A DNA stretch of 64,000 nt from a virus. The notes under the pieces were generated by a model. It had not been told where the DNA came from. It searched no databases and saw only the letters and a list, made by a program, of their open reading frames with translations. The DNA lies in the IMG/VR virus record IMGVR_UViG_3300024259_002152, positions 1 to 64,000 of that record; one strand, given 5' to 3'. A program made the position numbers and the translations under genes. Below, in pieces: positions 1-8,521 of this stretch (its first letter is position 1; each line of letters starts with the position of its first letter).

Positions 1-1
1 T

Positions 2-388
2 GATCCGTATATTTATAGTGCATGGTTGTGGCTTCATTTGATTGCTGATGACAATGTTTATGCTTATATGAATGATGCATATCGTTTTCCTATGAAAGAT
101 TTATATGTGTTTCGTTGTCCTTTAGGATCTCCTGTGGGGGCAGCTTTTCAAAAAGGGACAGTTTGGCAAAGAGAGTATGAAAAAGGGACTATTTATTTTA
201 ATGTTTCTGATAGAAAATTAGAAGACATCCATTTTGTTGAAAAAACACGAGTGGTGGATATAAAAATGAAAGAGATAAGAGAAAGAGAGGAAGAAGCTCT
301 TAGAAATATGACCGAAGATGAACCTATGGAATTACGTATAGAAAGAGATATGAAGATAGCTTTAATAAAAGAATTAGAGGCAATATAA
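2..388 (+). CDS. C-terminal part of a possible glycosidase-like or tail protein (5' end outside window)
   Basis: The reading frame is open from the first bases of the window, so this is the 3' end of a longer gene; a TTG at 26 is only an internal codon. The visible 129 residues include a block with W-x-R-E-Y-E-x-G-T-I-Y-F-N near the middle, which resembles the C-terminal part of some glycoside hydrolases where a 'W.R.F..G.V..N' strand occurs. The last 40 residues are a charged helix. The stop overlaps the next start (TAATG), so the two genes are probably co-translated. The glycosidase link is a weak motif impression and a plain tail protein is equally possible. Confidence 0.5.
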   Translation, partial: DPYIYSAWLWLHLIADDNVYAYMNDAYRFPMKDLYVFRCPLGSPVGAAFQKGTVWQREYEKGTIYFNVSDRKLEDIHFVEKTRVVDIKMKEIREREEEALRNMTEDEPMELRIERDMKIALIKELEAI

Positions 389-1824
389 TGGCAACATTCA
401 CAGTATCAGTATCAGCTTCACTTATAGATGTTACAGCAGGAACAGGCACATTGGCTCAATTATATGCTGATGTTGAGGCTATTGATGCTACTGCGATGAC
501 AATAAGTGGTGCTGACCCATACACGTATGAGATTGAAGGTAATAGAGAACTTCAGATTGGAACTGGTGTTACTTTAAATATGCAGAATGATAGTGATGTC
601 CTCCAATGGGATTTAAGCGCTGCTAAATATCCTGTTCTTGATATACAAGAAGGCGCTACGTTTAATGTTGGTGATGGAACTACTGGCGGAGATGATCAAC
701 AGATTATAGGAGACATAAACAACGCTTCTTATTGTTATATATATGTTTATGGCTCTTTTAATTGTCAAGGCACAGTTGGACATGAAGTTATTATCAAAAA
801 TTATCGGTCAATGTATTTCTATTCTAGGACGGGGAGCCTTATTGATTGGGATTATGTGAAATTACAAGAGTGTACATATGCCTACGGGTATCATATGTCT
901 TTTGCAGCTATGGATACAACAGGAGATATAGTAGCTAATTTTAACTATGTAACAATAGAAGAAACAGGTGTTACTGAGAATGGTTACGGGATACTTGGAA
1001 CAGGAGGTTTTTTTGGCAACACAGTTTTTAATAATATGGTGATTGATAACACTTTATTATTATCAATTCGTTCATGCACTATGAAATGGGCAAACTGCAC
1101 AATACAAAATATAGCTAGTTCCTATCCAAGAATGATTGATTGTGGTAAACAAAGTGCAGGTTATTTTCAGACAAGTAAAACAGAACCATATAGTGTAGAG
1201 GTAGGACAGAAACAAGGATACTTTGTTATGGATACATGCACGTTTGATAACAATTATGATGATACTGGGAATAATTATGCTTTTTTTGAAGTCGGAGCTG
1301 GTTCAATTGTGTTATTTAAAGATTGTACTTTTCAAAATGCTTATTATGGGTGTAGAGTTAATAATGGTGGGGTAGCCATACATTACAACTCTACGTTTAC
1401 AAGTATTACTGTAGATAAAGTTTGGGCGGCAAATGGCACACATTTACATGCAAGAAAACTTACTTTAACGGTAAATGATTCAGGCGGTTCTCCATTACAG
1501 GACGCTATTGTTAATGTTAGACAAAAAGAAGGGTACGAAAATTGGACATTTATTACTGATGCGTCAGGACAAATTAAAGACATATGGGGTGATGACCCTG
1601 TATTTATTGAGAAAGAAGAAACCTCAACTGGAGTATATGATCAATGGAGTGATGGAACGGGAAATCAAATTCATGAAATAATTATTTCTCATCCAGATTA
1701 CGAAACAGCCAAAAGAGAAGTTGCATTTACGGAAAATCAAACATTAATTGTGCAATTAGCTGATAATCCAGCAGGAGTAACTAAAATTTATGATAGTACT
1801 ATATATGATAGTACTATATATTAA
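388..1824 (+). CDS. Beta-helix virion protein with C-terminal Ig-like domain
   Basis: This 478-residue protein looks like a phage appendage or decoration protein. Residues about 40-350 are rich in short hydrophobic/Asn/Gly strands (for example repeated 'FxxCTF', 'NNxVIDN' segments) typical of a right-handed parallel beta-helix. Residues about 355-460 resemble a carboxypeptidase-regulatory or Big-type beta sandwich (pattern G..L..A.V.v.....F.TD..G.i.D). There is no signal peptide. The last codons contain a perfect 15-bp tandem duplication (1789-1818) that repeats YDSTI before the stop. The gene starts inside the stop of the preceding gene. The assignment to the virion is an inference from fold type and neighbourhood. 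Confidence 0.6.
   Translation: MATFTVSVSASLIDVTAGTGTLAQLYADVEAIDATAMTISGADPYTYEIEGNRELQIGTGVTLNMQNDSDVLQWDLSAAKYPVLDIQEGATFNVGDGTTGGDDQQIIGDINNASYCYIYVYGSFNCQGTVGHEVIIKNYRSMYFYSRTGSLIDWDYVKLQECTYAYGYHMSFAAMDTTGDIVANFNYVTIEETGVTENGYGILGTGGFFGNTVFNNMVIDNTLLLSIRSCTMKWANCTIQNIASSYPRMIDCGKQSAGYFQTSKTEPYSVEVGQKQGYFVMDTCTFDNNYDDTGNNYAFFEVGAGSIVLFKDCTFQNAYYGCRVNNGGVAIHYNSTFTSITVDKVWAANGTHLHARKLTLTVNDSGGSPLQDAIVNVRQKEGYENWTFITDASGQIKDIWGDDPVFIEKEETSTGVYDQWSDGTGNQIHEIIISHPDYETAKREVAFTENQTLIVQLADNPAGVTKIYDSTIYDSTIY
1789..1818 (+). repeat. 15-bp perfect tandem duplication at gene end
   Basis: Two exact adjacent copies of TATGATAGTACTATA end the 388-1824 gene, giving the protein tail YDSTIYDSTIY. It keeps the frame and is a likely slippage product. 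Confidence 0.9.
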
Positions 1825-1840
1825 AAAATAGGAGAATAAT

Positions 1841-2143
1841 ATGGCAGATTTAAATTTAGATATCAAAATTCCTAGTTTAAAAACAAATGAATATGTAGGA
1901 GATTATGTATATGTGCATAAAAATATAGAAACAGAGGATGATCCTGCTTGGGTTGATCCAGGAGATGGAACTACTGTGCCTCAAATTGCTAAGTATACAG
2001 ATGCAGAGTGGATGCATGAGCATGTAAGGAGATATGTGGCAGGGCAAGTCGAAAGAGGCAAATCGGCTAAAAATAGAGATAGTTACGTAGCTCCTAAGGT
2101 GGATGATGTAACTTCTGTGGATTATATAGACAGAAAAGAGTAA
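1841..2143 (+). CDS. Hypothetical protein, 100 aa
   Basis: This is a small acidic soluble protein preceded by a clear TAGGAG ribosome binding site 8 bases before the ATG. I do not recognise a family. The C-terminal half is charged (HEHVRRYVAGQVERGKSAK) and could be a helix. It lies 17 bases after the beta-helix gene and so belongs to the same transcription unit. A virion accessory role is possible only by position. Confidence 0.6.
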   Translation: MADLNLDIKIPSLKTNEYVGDYVYVHKNIETEDDPAWVDPGDGTTVPQIAKYTDAEWMHEHVRRYVAGQVERGKSAKNRDSYVAPKVDDVTSVDYIDRKE

Positions 2144-2167
2144 AAAATCTTTTTAAAAAAGAAAAAA

Positions 2168-2194
2168 GGATTTTAGAATATTAAGTTATAATAT
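2168..2194 (+). promoter_or_regulatory. Candidate phage promoter GGATTT-N13-TATAATAT
   Basis: In the 104-base gap before the 2248 gene, GGATTT (2168-2173) is followed after 13 bases by TATAATAT (2187-2194). The same elements with the same 13-base spacing occur at 33710-33736 in another gap before a structural gene, so this may be a late or middle promoter class. Confidence 0.45.
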
Positions 2195-2247
2195 ATATTT
2201 AGAGCAATGTATATTTAACATAAGATTTTTTAAAAAAGGAGAGAAAA

Positions 2248-2817
2248 ATGGTTATATATATTAATCATCCTAACAACCCCAATCAGAGAATAGATCCTCC
2301 TGTAGTAGCGATTCGTGGCGATTGGATGGAAGATGCAAACGATTATTACACAGGAGCTGGGACTTATACGCTTGTAACAAGAACCTATAATACTCAGTCT
2401 GAGGCGTTAAGTGGTCTTGATACTCAAACAACAGCTAGGAATGTAACGGCAAGAGAAGTCGATGCTTTTAGAAATAGCGTGACTGTGACTCTTACTCCTG
2501 ATCAGACTAGTGGTTTTGCTACAAGACAGGGGACTTTTGGAGCTGGAGCTTTAGCTTCTGGAGCATTTGTTGGGCAACCAACAGGTGGTATTGCAGGACA
2601 AAACGAACTGGCTTATACATATTATACTCTTAACGGTAAAGATCCAAAACAAACAAAAGCTAATTTGTATCTTGCTCCATTTGTAGTTAGAAGAAATGCA
2701 TCAGGTATAGATAATTATATTTTAAAAACCAGAACATATATTAATGGTATCTCAAGCAAGGTTAGAAAAGTAGAATTTAGAATTGTTAGACGAATACAAG
2801 ATTATCAACAGGTATAA
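2248..2817 (+). CDS. Virion-type protein with chitobiase-like (CHB_HEX_C) beta domain
   Basis: The 189-residue protein starts after GGAGAG with good spacing. Residues about 125-180 contain the pattern YYTLNGKDP...LYLAPFVV...ILKTRTYINGI.S.V, which matches the small beta-sandwich seen at the C-terminus of chitobiases and in many surface proteins (YT.DG.dP....Y..Pi......ikar....G..S.v). The N-terminal part is Thr/Ala-rich with strands and no catalytic motif. The protein probably decorates or assembles the particle. The family match is from pattern recognition and has not been confirmed by search. Confidence 0.55.
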   Translation: MVIYINHPNNPNQRIDPPVVAIRGDWMEDANDYYTGAGTYTLVTRTYNTQSEALSGLDTQTTARNVTAREVDAFRNSVTVTLTPDQTSGFATRQGTFGAGALASGAFVGQPTGGIAGQNELAYTYYTLNGKDPKQTKANLYLAPFVVRRNASGIDNYILKTRTYINGISSKVRKVEFRIVRRIQDYQQV

Positions 2818-2840
2818 ATATTTTTGGAAAGGAAATGATT

Positions 2841-2975
2841 ATGGAGATTATAACTTTAATCATAGGTATAGTTATTGGTGCTGCATTCTCTCCTTTTTGG
2901 ATTAAATTGTATCAAATAGGATGGAATAAAATTTCTGCTTTAATAGAGAGGTTGAAAAGTAAATCGGAGAAGTAA
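2841..2975 (+). CDS. 44-aa single-span membrane protein
   Basis: This short gene begins METIITL-like (MEIITLIIGIVIGAAF) and forms one hydrophobic helix of about 20 residues followed by a basic amphipathic tail ending in KSKSEK. The ribosome binding site GGAAAGGA suits the ATG at 2841 better than the in-frame ATG at 2835. It could be a small holin-like or membrane-anchoring protein, but there is no lysis gene next to it. It sits between a structural gene and a small basic protein. Confidence 0.6.
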   Translation: MEIITLIIGIVIGAAFSPFWIKLYQIGWNKISALIERLKSKSEK

Positions 2976-2979
2976 TACT

Positions 2980-3183
2980 ATGAAGATTATCAAAACAGCA
3001 TTGTATCAAAAACTCTCCAAAAAGAAAAAAAAATGGGACCCAAATCCGTGGGCCGTATGTCATACAACTGTTGATAAAGATGAAGACCCAGAGAAGTATG
3101 AAAGATGCGTCATGGACGTAAAGACAAAGCAGTGTAAAGATCTTGAGAATGGTTTGAAAAAGGAATTGAAAAAGAAAAAATAA
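2980..3183 (+). CDS. Small basic Cys protein of the NPWAVC...ERCV type
   Basis: This 67-residue protein is very lysine-rich at both ends and carries the core NPWAVCHTTV followed by KYERCVMDVK, with three cysteines in total. I recall small proteins with this NPWAVC/ERCV arrangement from many environmental phage genomes, always without known function. The basic ends and paired cysteines could support nucleic-acid binding or a disulfide/metal site. It is the last gene before a terminator at 3207. Confidence 0.6.
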   Translation: MKIIKTALYQKLSKKKKKWDPNPWAVCHTTVDKDEDPEKYERCVMDVKTKQCKDLENGLKKELKKKK

Positions 3184-3206
3184 TCATATTGATATCATAA
3201 TTTCAA

Positions 3207-3240
3207 AAATCCATACTTCACAGGAGTGTGGATTTTTTTT
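3207..3240 (+). terminator. Rho-independent terminator
   Basis: An 11-bp stem (3207-3217 with 3225-3235, one G-T pair) with a 7-base loop is followed directly by a run of eight T. Confidence 0.85.
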
Positions 3241-3288
3241 ATGTAAAATCCGATAAAATAATAGTTTCTAATATATCGGAGAAATAAA

Positions 3289-3936
3289 ATGAAGATATTA
3301 TTCCTAAATGTTAATAGTCGTATGATCGAATTGTATGGGGAAGAAGGGGTAGTTAAAATTCCTTTCGAAAATGCGGGACAGTTGTATACCTATGTAGAAG
3401 ATGACAATATTTTATATATAACAAATGCTGTTCAAACTAATGCTCAGGAAGTTATTAGTATGATTAAGGGTATGGGAGTAATGATACAAGAAGATATACC
3501 TGTAGACACAGGGGTAAAATATCTACATTCTCCTGCAAAAGGGACTATCTATATTAATGAATTTTTGAAATTTGAGGGAGAATTTGATACTAAGCTTATT
3601 GATGAAAGTATGACTACAACTATTCAAACTAATGAATTATTGAGACAACTTATTAAAACGAAGAAAATAGAGATTATAGGCGAAATGAAGAGAAGAAAAT
3701 TAATGTTGAAATATAAAGATAGTCAAGCTGAGAAATTAATAAAACAAGAAGAAATAGACGCTAGTTTAGATAGCATTATTGTAAAAACAAGTGTTGAAAA
3801 TATGATAGATGGAGGTATCACTAGTAACGATCATCCTTCTGCCGAAATAATAGATCTGGAGTCTATGGGTTCTGCCGTAGAAGGAGGAAGAATTAATACT
3901 ATGAGCGAATTAATGAGCGAGATAGAGGGGCTATAA
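3289..3936 (+). CDS. Hypothetical protein, 215 aa
   Basis: The gene starts after a terminator and a GGAG site, and heads a short operon with the next three genes. The N-terminal 85 residues look like a mixed alpha/beta domain (MKILFLNVNSRMIELYG...). Residues about 110-160 form a charged helix (ELLRQLIKTKKIEIIGEMKRRK). The C-terminus is acidic and Ser/Gly-rich. I do not recognise the family. Position before a glycosyltransferase and a protease gives no firm hint of its role. Confidence 0.6.
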   Translation: MKILFLNVNSRMIELYGEEGVVKIPFENAGQLYTYVEDDNILYITNAVQTNAQEVISMIKGMGVMIQEDIPVDTGVKYLHSPAKGTIYINEFLKFEGEFDTKLIDESMTTTIQTNELLRQLIKTKKIEIIGEMKRRKLMLKYKDSQAEKLIKQEEIDASLDSIIVKTSVENMIDGGITSNDHPSAEIIDLESMGSAVEGGRINTMSELMSEIEGL

Positions 3937-3945
3937 GGGCTATAT

Positions 3946-4674
3946 ATGGAAATAGTTATAACACACCTAGGAAATGCATCACAGTTAATTCCCTCCACAA
4001 GCGTTGTAAATGGTATTAAAAAACAAAATGTTAATACTAATCTTACATGGGTGGTGGAAGATGAAAGTCTTTGCTATATAAATAAATATAATAAATCTGT
4101 TTCAAAAACTATTCCTTTGAATAAGTTTGTAGCAGATAAGAAACACTATCATCTTCTGATTAATTTATATCCTTATTTCCCAGAAAATCTTAAAACAAAT
4201 TCTGTTATAAAACATTTTACAGGTTTTTGTTTTCATCCTGATTTTGACCAATTCAAAAAAATCTTTTCAGAAAATGAAGAATCTTTTAATATGAATATTT
4301 TTCAGTTATATTTTTTGTTAAGCGGGTTAACGTGGAAAGGAGAAGGATATGACCTAGGATATTATCCAAAAACAAGAACTAAATCTAATAAAATAGGAGT
4401 ATCAGTAGCTAATGCTAATATTAGAAATTATGTTTTAGATAATTTAGAAATAGATAATAAGAGGATATGGTATATTCCTTATAAAAAGAATATTTTTCGG
4501 AAAATGGACGAAATTAATAAATGTAAAAAAATTATAACAGATGATCTAATCACATTTCATCTAGCTATGTTTCTTAGAAAATATGTCTATTATCTAGAAA
4601 CCTTTCCATTAGCTACTAAATTAGAAATGTTTGATAATGGAGAAATATATAAAGTCCCAATGAATATTATTTAG
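3946..4674 (+). CDS. Divergent GT9-like (heptosyltransferase-type) glycosyltransferase
   Basis: The 242-residue protein opens with MEIVITHLGNASQLIPSTSV and then a TNLTWVVED strand. This parallels GT9 enzymes, which begin with a 'iLi.r.galGD.l.t.p.l..lk...p...i.w.v' Rossmann half. Near the C-terminus the stretch KKIITDDLITFHLAMFLRKYV parallels the GT9 'vitnDTgp.HlA.alg.p.v' donor-site block. It is shorter than usual (about 320-350 residues), so the domain may be reduced. It could modify a virion protein or a host sugar. The assignment rests on pattern similarity, and two other glycosyltransferases occur in the window. Confidence 0.5.
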   Translation: MEIVITHLGNASQLIPSTSVVNGIKKQNVNTNLTWVVEDESLCYINKYNKSVSKTIPLNKFVADKKHYHLLINLYPYFPENLKTNSVIKHFTGFCFHPDFDQFKKIFSENEESFNMNIFQLYFLLSGLTWKGEGYDLGYYPKTRTKSNKIGVSVANANIRNYVLDNLEIDNKRIWYIPYKKNIFRKMDEINKCKKIITDDLITFHLAMFLRKYVYYLETFPLATKLEMFDNGEIYKVPMNII

Positions 4675-4683
4675 AGAGTATAT

Positions 4684-5493
4684 ATGACTACAAATACATT
4701 AGCTAATCAGTTTTTAATCGATAAGAAAAAAACAACCATCCTTGATAAAACACCATCCACTATAGTCTATTCTCCTTCTGCTTATGGAGTAGATAATAAA
4801 TGTACTGGAAAGGGAGTCAAAATAGCAATTTTAGACTCAGGATGCACAAACCATAAGGATATAAAAGTCGAAGGAGATAAAATAAGCTTCTGCGAAGATA
4901 ATGTTGTTGTTGATGATAATAATGGCCACTCAACAATGATATCAGGAATTATTAAATCAAATAGTAGAAAATCTATTATAGGACTTGCTCCACATTCTAA
5001 ATTATTATTCGGAAAAGTAGTAAGCCATAAAGGAGCATGTAGTTTTAACTCATTAGTAGCAGGAGTCTTATGGTCAATTGTCAAAGAAGTAGATATTATT
5101 GTTATCGCCATGGGAACTCAATATAACTATAGAGTTCTTTGCGATTCAATTAAAAAAGCTAAAGATCATAATATCTGTATTTTTGCTGCCTCTGGAGATG
5201 GAGATGAAATAGATTTTCCAGCAAGATATGATGAAGTGATATCAGCAGGATTCTTAACTAGATCTAAAAAAAGAAATAACTTTATTAAGGAAAATATTGA
5301 TTTTTATCTGCCTAATAAAGGACTTTATACCACCCATCTAGATAATAAATATGTGAAAGTGTCAGGGTCATCAGTTTCTACAGCATTTTTTGCAGGATTA
5401 GGAGCAGTTTTAATCGAACAATATAAGAAGGAGAATAAGAAGAATATACCGAAACTAGTTTATTCTCAGTTAGATAAAATATTTAATAAATAG
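4684..5493 (+). CDS. Subtilisin-like serine protease (peptidase S8) with Asp in the oxyanion position
   Basis: The Asp/His/Ser triad is complete: Asp51 in AILDSG, His82 in NGHSTMISG and Ser230 in SGSSVSTAFFAG. The segment FAASGDGDEIDFPARYDEVISAG aligns with the subtilase AA.GN.G..yPA.y..VI.VG block and puts Asp172 where the oxyanion-hole Asn normally sits. The proprotein convertase PC2 shows the same change. There is no signal peptide and no long propeptide, so it probably acts inside the infected cell or in the particle, for example in maturation of a phage protein. It starts 9 bases after the GT9-like gene. Confidence 0.85.
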   Translation: MTTNTLANQFLIDKKKTTILDKTPSTIVYSPSAYGVDNKCTGKGVKIAILDSGCTNHKDIKVEGDKISFCEDNVVVDDNNGHSTMISGIIKSNSRKSIIGLAPHSKLLFGKVVSHKGACSFNSLVAGVLWSIVKEVDIIVIAMGTQYNYRVLCDSIKKAKDHNICIFAASGDGDEIDFPARYDEVISAGFLTRSKKRNNFIKENIDFYLPNKGLYTTHLDNKYVKVSGSSVSTAFFAGLGAVLIEQYKKENKKNIPKLVYSQLDKIFNK

Positions 5494-5501
5494 GAGAGTA
5501 A

Positions 5502-6008
5502 ATGGCAAAAGAAGAAAATAAATTTTCTTTGGAATTGTGTAAAATAAAACATGATCATATAGATAAAGATGTAGATGAAATTAAAAGGGATACCAAAACA
5601 TTACAAGAAACTAATCAAACACATAATGAAACAATAACAAAATTAATACAGACCCTGACTGATGAAATTAGATCGAGCCATAAAAATTTGAAAGATAAAA
5701 TCATTTTATCCGAAAAAACGACAGGAGATAAAATAGATGCTTTAAATGATTTCGATCAAAGCCTAAAAGGAAATGGAGACCCTGGAATATGGGAATGCGT
5801 TAGAAATATTAAAAGAAGTCTTAAAATCATCATGGTTGTAATCTTTGTTACTCTTTTACTTGTTCTTGGAGGAAATTATAGAGGAGTTACTCTTAATAAA
5901 ATAAGAGAAGCAATAGGAATGGAGAAAAAAGAAATCCAAAAAGTAGAACCTGCCCATATCTACCCAGAAGAGAAAGATAAAATACTACTCATGCCTCCTA
6001 AAAAATAA
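5502..6008 (+). CDS. Coiled-coil membrane protein (XhlA/holin-associated type possible)
   Basis: This 168-residue protein has a long charged heptad-type helix at residues 10-85, then a GNGDPGIWECVRNIKRSLK linker, one transmembrane segment at about 108-124 (IIMVVIFVTLLLVLGG) and a lysine-rich tail. The 'GNG.PG' plus helix plus one transmembrane segment layout recurs in small phage membrane proteins of the XhlA or cell-lysis accessory kind. No endolysin is adjacent. The start is supported by TAGGAG 6 bases upstream. Confidence 0.6.
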   Translation: MAKEENKFSLELCKIKHDHIDKDVDEIKRDTKTLQETNQTHNETITKLIQTLTDEIRSSHKNLKDKIILSEKTTGDKIDALNDFDQSLKGNGDPGIWECVRNIKRSLKIIMVVIFVTLLLVLGGNYRGVTLNKIREAIGMEKKEIQKVEPAHIYPEEKDKILLMPPKK

Positions 6009-6090
6009 ACTGATGCTTAATAAAGGAATTTTATAATAAAACTCTAATATATAAGAGTATAACTACCATATATTAAAAAGAGAAAATAAA

Positions 6091-7107
6091 ATGAGCGAAA
6101 TAAGGTCAGTAGCTAGCTATAGGGGAAGCTTTAAACAAGGAAGCATTGCAGATCTCCTAATTAAAATCACAGATTTTGATGGAACTCCTATAAATCCTAG
6201 CACAATACAATGCACTATTGTAGGACCAACAGAAGCACCTAGCACCGATGATGAAACTATTGTAGATGCAAGTAATCCATTCCTAATCTCAGATGGATAT
6301 TATGTCTATTCGTGGGATATCGATAGCGATCAAGCTCTGGGAAACTATAGCGTAACGTGGGAATATATAGTAGATGCTGAAACTAAATATGAATACCAAA
6401 CCGTTACAGTAGTCGAAAGTCAAACTAATGCCGCTCCATCTTCTTCCTATACCGAAAGATTAATAGCTTTTAGAGAAGCTCTTACTCACCATATCTCTTG
6501 CGCTCAAGCTATCCCTGTCTATTTTGAACAAGCTAAACCGTCTAGAGATAATACAACATTCAAATTTTCATTCGAAAACTGGAACCAATCGTCAGGAGTT
6601 AAAATATATAGAAATGAAACAGTAATTAATGCAGATGCTGAAGTAAATTACTTTACAGGAAGCGTTACATTCGATACTCAATTGCTCCCACAAGAAACCG
6701 TTAATGCTGATTATAACTTTCAATGGTTCTCAGAAGAAGAACTCGATAGGTTCCTTGTTAATGCTCTACAAACTGTTAATACATTTCCTCCTCACTCTGG
6801 CTATACTCTCGATGATGTACCTAATCGATATATCCCTGCTGTGCTCTATGGAGCAGCTAAAGATGCTCTGAGAAATCTTATGATGTGCCTAAACTTCCAA
6901 CAACCTGCTCAGGTCTTTGGTGGTACGGAACATGCTGAAAAAGCTTTTGCTAATTTCGAAACTCTGAAAAAGAACTATGAAAGCGATTGGGAAAAATTGC
7001 TCGAACAAAAGAAATTCGGCCCGTGGCCACGTACGAGGATGGTGGTCACTCCAGAATTTACACTCCCAGGTGGGAGAAGCCGTTGGTTTCGTATGCTCTT
7101 TAAATGA
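6091..7107 (+). CDS. Neck or head-completion type structural protein
   Basis: Residues 10-110 form an Ig-like beta sandwich (G.i.dl.i.....G.p....... G.Y.Y.w). Residues about 125-338 are an alpha/beta region with a helical section around FLVNALQTVNTFPP and YIPAVLYGAAKDALRN. The C-terminus GGRSRWFRMLFK preceded by TPEFTLPG is a tail I recall in a recurrent structural protein of large environmental phages. Codon use is richer in C than in the neighbours. It is followed by a strong terminator, so it ends the left structural operon. The exact position in the particle is inferred. Confidence 0.55.
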   Translation: MSEIRSVASYRGSFKQGSIADLLIKITDFDGTPINPSTIQCTIVGPTEAPSTDDETIVDASNPFLISDGYYVYSWDIDSDQALGNYSVTWEYIVDAETKYEYQTVTVVESQTNAAPSSSYTERLIAFREALTHHISCAQAIPVYFEQAKPSRDNTTFKFSFENWNQSSGVKIYRNETVINADAEVNYFTGSVTFDTQLLPQETVNADYNFQWFSEEELDRFLVNALQTVNTFPPHSGYTLDDVPNRYIPAVLYGAAKDALRNLMMCLNFQQPAQVFGGTEHAEKAFANFETLKKNYESDWEKLLEQKKFGPWPRTRMVVTPEFTLPGGRSRWFRMLFK

Positions 7108-7151
7108 TAAATCCTTACTATGTAAGGACTTACAACGATTTTGTATTTTTA

Positions 7152-7188
7152 AAAACACCACACTTTCACTTTTGTGTGGTGTTTTTTT
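7152..7188 (+). terminator. Rho-independent terminator
   Basis: A 12-bp perfect stem (7152-7163 with 7174-7185) with a 10-base loop is followed by seven T. It closes the operon ending at 7107. Confidence 0.9.
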
Positions 7189-7290
7189 GTGTCTAAAAAT
7201 AAGGACTTACATCAATTTTCTCGTTGTTTTTCAGGAATATATAATTTTTATTAAAGTAATGCTTGCTTTTTTGTCGAATAGTATATATAA

Positions 7291-7312
7291 GTGAAAGTAA
7301 TCCATGTATAAT
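7291..7312 (+). promoter_or_regulatory. Promoter with GTGAAAG box and TATAAT
   Basis: GTGAAAG (7291-7297), a 9-base spacer and TATAAT (7307-7312) lie 29 bases before the homing endonuclease start. The same box and spacer occur upstream of the genes at 10587 and 11159, and with an 8-base spacer before 20543. Here the -35 TTGAAA seen in the others is missing. Confidence 0.6.
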
Positions 7313-7340
7313 ATGGGTTAATTATTAAGGAGTATATGTT

Positions 7341-8447
7341 ATGCCAGCAAAAGGTCAGATATTATCAGTAGAAGCAATTGAGAAGATGAAACAATCGAAA
7401 TTATCGAGGCTTTTATCTAAATATAATTGGGTATTAGCAGAGCCATATCTTGATGTAGAGATTAAGAATGGTTGTGGCAAACGGGTAAATGAGTATATTG
7501 TTTTTAGAAAGTTTAAAGAGCACATATTATCTGGACTATCTATTAACGATATGGTTTCTATGGGGATTTCTAGGAAGGTGTTGCAGTTTTTTAGTAATTT
7601 TTGTCAAGGAAAGATAGGTTTAACTAAAGAGCAATTTGAATATAATTATCATCAAGGTTTGTCTCTAGAGGAGATATGTTATGAGTATTCTGTTACAAGA
7701 GAAGATCTTACATATTTACGTCAGTTGTATGGTATTAAACGCAAAGGAGCCACTTTTATTAACAGGAAGAATACGGAGATTTCATTAACTCAAAGGCAAA
7801 AAGATATTTTATATGGTAGTATGATGGGAGACGCGAAAAGGCAAAGTAATAGGTGGAATTCGATCGCAGGTTTTGGTCAGAGTGGAAGACAAAAGGATTA
7901 TTTGCTTTGGAAGTTCGAAGAGTTCAAAAGCATTGTTAATGAAAAAACTCTGAAATTTCGTCCATCCGTTGATGATAGGGAAGAATATAAGAATAGCTCG
8001 GGGACTTGGAGTTTTTATACTAAAGCCAATAGTGATATAGAAGAATGTATGAATAAATTTTACAAAGAAGATGGGAAACAAATTGATAGGGATATATTGA
8101 ATAATCTTTCAGAGTTGTCGTTGGCAGTATGGTTTATGGATGACGGGACGACTGATTACTCTCATAATAAGATGATAAAAACAGGGCACAATATAATTCC
8201 ATCAGCTTCTTTTTGCACTGACTCATTCTCCAAACAATCTTGTGACAATATAGTGGAGTGGTTTAAAGAAAGATGGAATATTGATGCTCATTTAAGGAAA
8301 AGACAAAGAAGGAAAGACGGAGGGATGTCTTATCGAGTTATTATCGACTCTACTTCTGTCGATGATTTCCTTTCCCTCGTTCGTCCTCACATAATCCCCT
8401 CTATGCTCTACAAAGTCGATTATGATGAGTATAAGAAGAAAAAATAA
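7341..8447 (+). CDS. LAGLIDADG homing endonuclease
   Basis: The 368-residue protein has an N-terminal region with helix-turn-helix character (SINDMVSMGISRKVLQFF and LSLEEICYEYSVTREDLTYL, residues 55-130), probably DNA-recognition modules. A two-motif LAGLIDADG core follows: ILYGSMMGDAKRQ near residue 154 and LAVWFMDDGTTD near residue 261, each with the acidic residue expected to bind the catalytic metal. It is free-standing: the flanking genes are complete and no intron or intein boundary is visible. It has its own promoter and sits just after a terminator, typical of a selfish insertion between operons. Confidence 0.88.
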   Translation: MPAKGQILSVEAIEKMKQSKLSRLLSKYNWVLAEPYLDVEIKNGCGKRVNEYIVFRKFKEHILSGLSINDMVSMGISRKVLQFFSNFCQGKIGLTKEQFEYNYHQGLSLEEICYEYSVTREDLTYLRQLYGIKRKGATFINRKNTEISLTQRQKDILYGSMMGDAKRQSNRWNSIAGFGQSGRQKDYLLWKFEEFKSIVNEKTLKFRPSVDDREEYKNSSGTWSFYTKANSDIEECMNKFYKEDGKQIDRDILNNLSELSLAVWFMDDGTTDYSHNKMIKTGHNIIPSASFCTDSFSKQSCDNIVEWFKERWNIDAHLRKRQRRKDGGMSYRVIIDSTSVDDFLSLVRPHIIPSMLYKVDYDEYKKKK

Positions 8448-8521
8448 ATAATTTTCCCTTATAAATATGATAGGGAATGTGTCGATATATTAATATAACA
8501 AATTTTTAATAGGAGAAAAGT

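Noticed and set aside
7341-8447. LAGLIDADG gene as part of an intron or intein
   Set aside because: The flanking genes are complete, no split gene halves surround it, and it has its own promoter and start.
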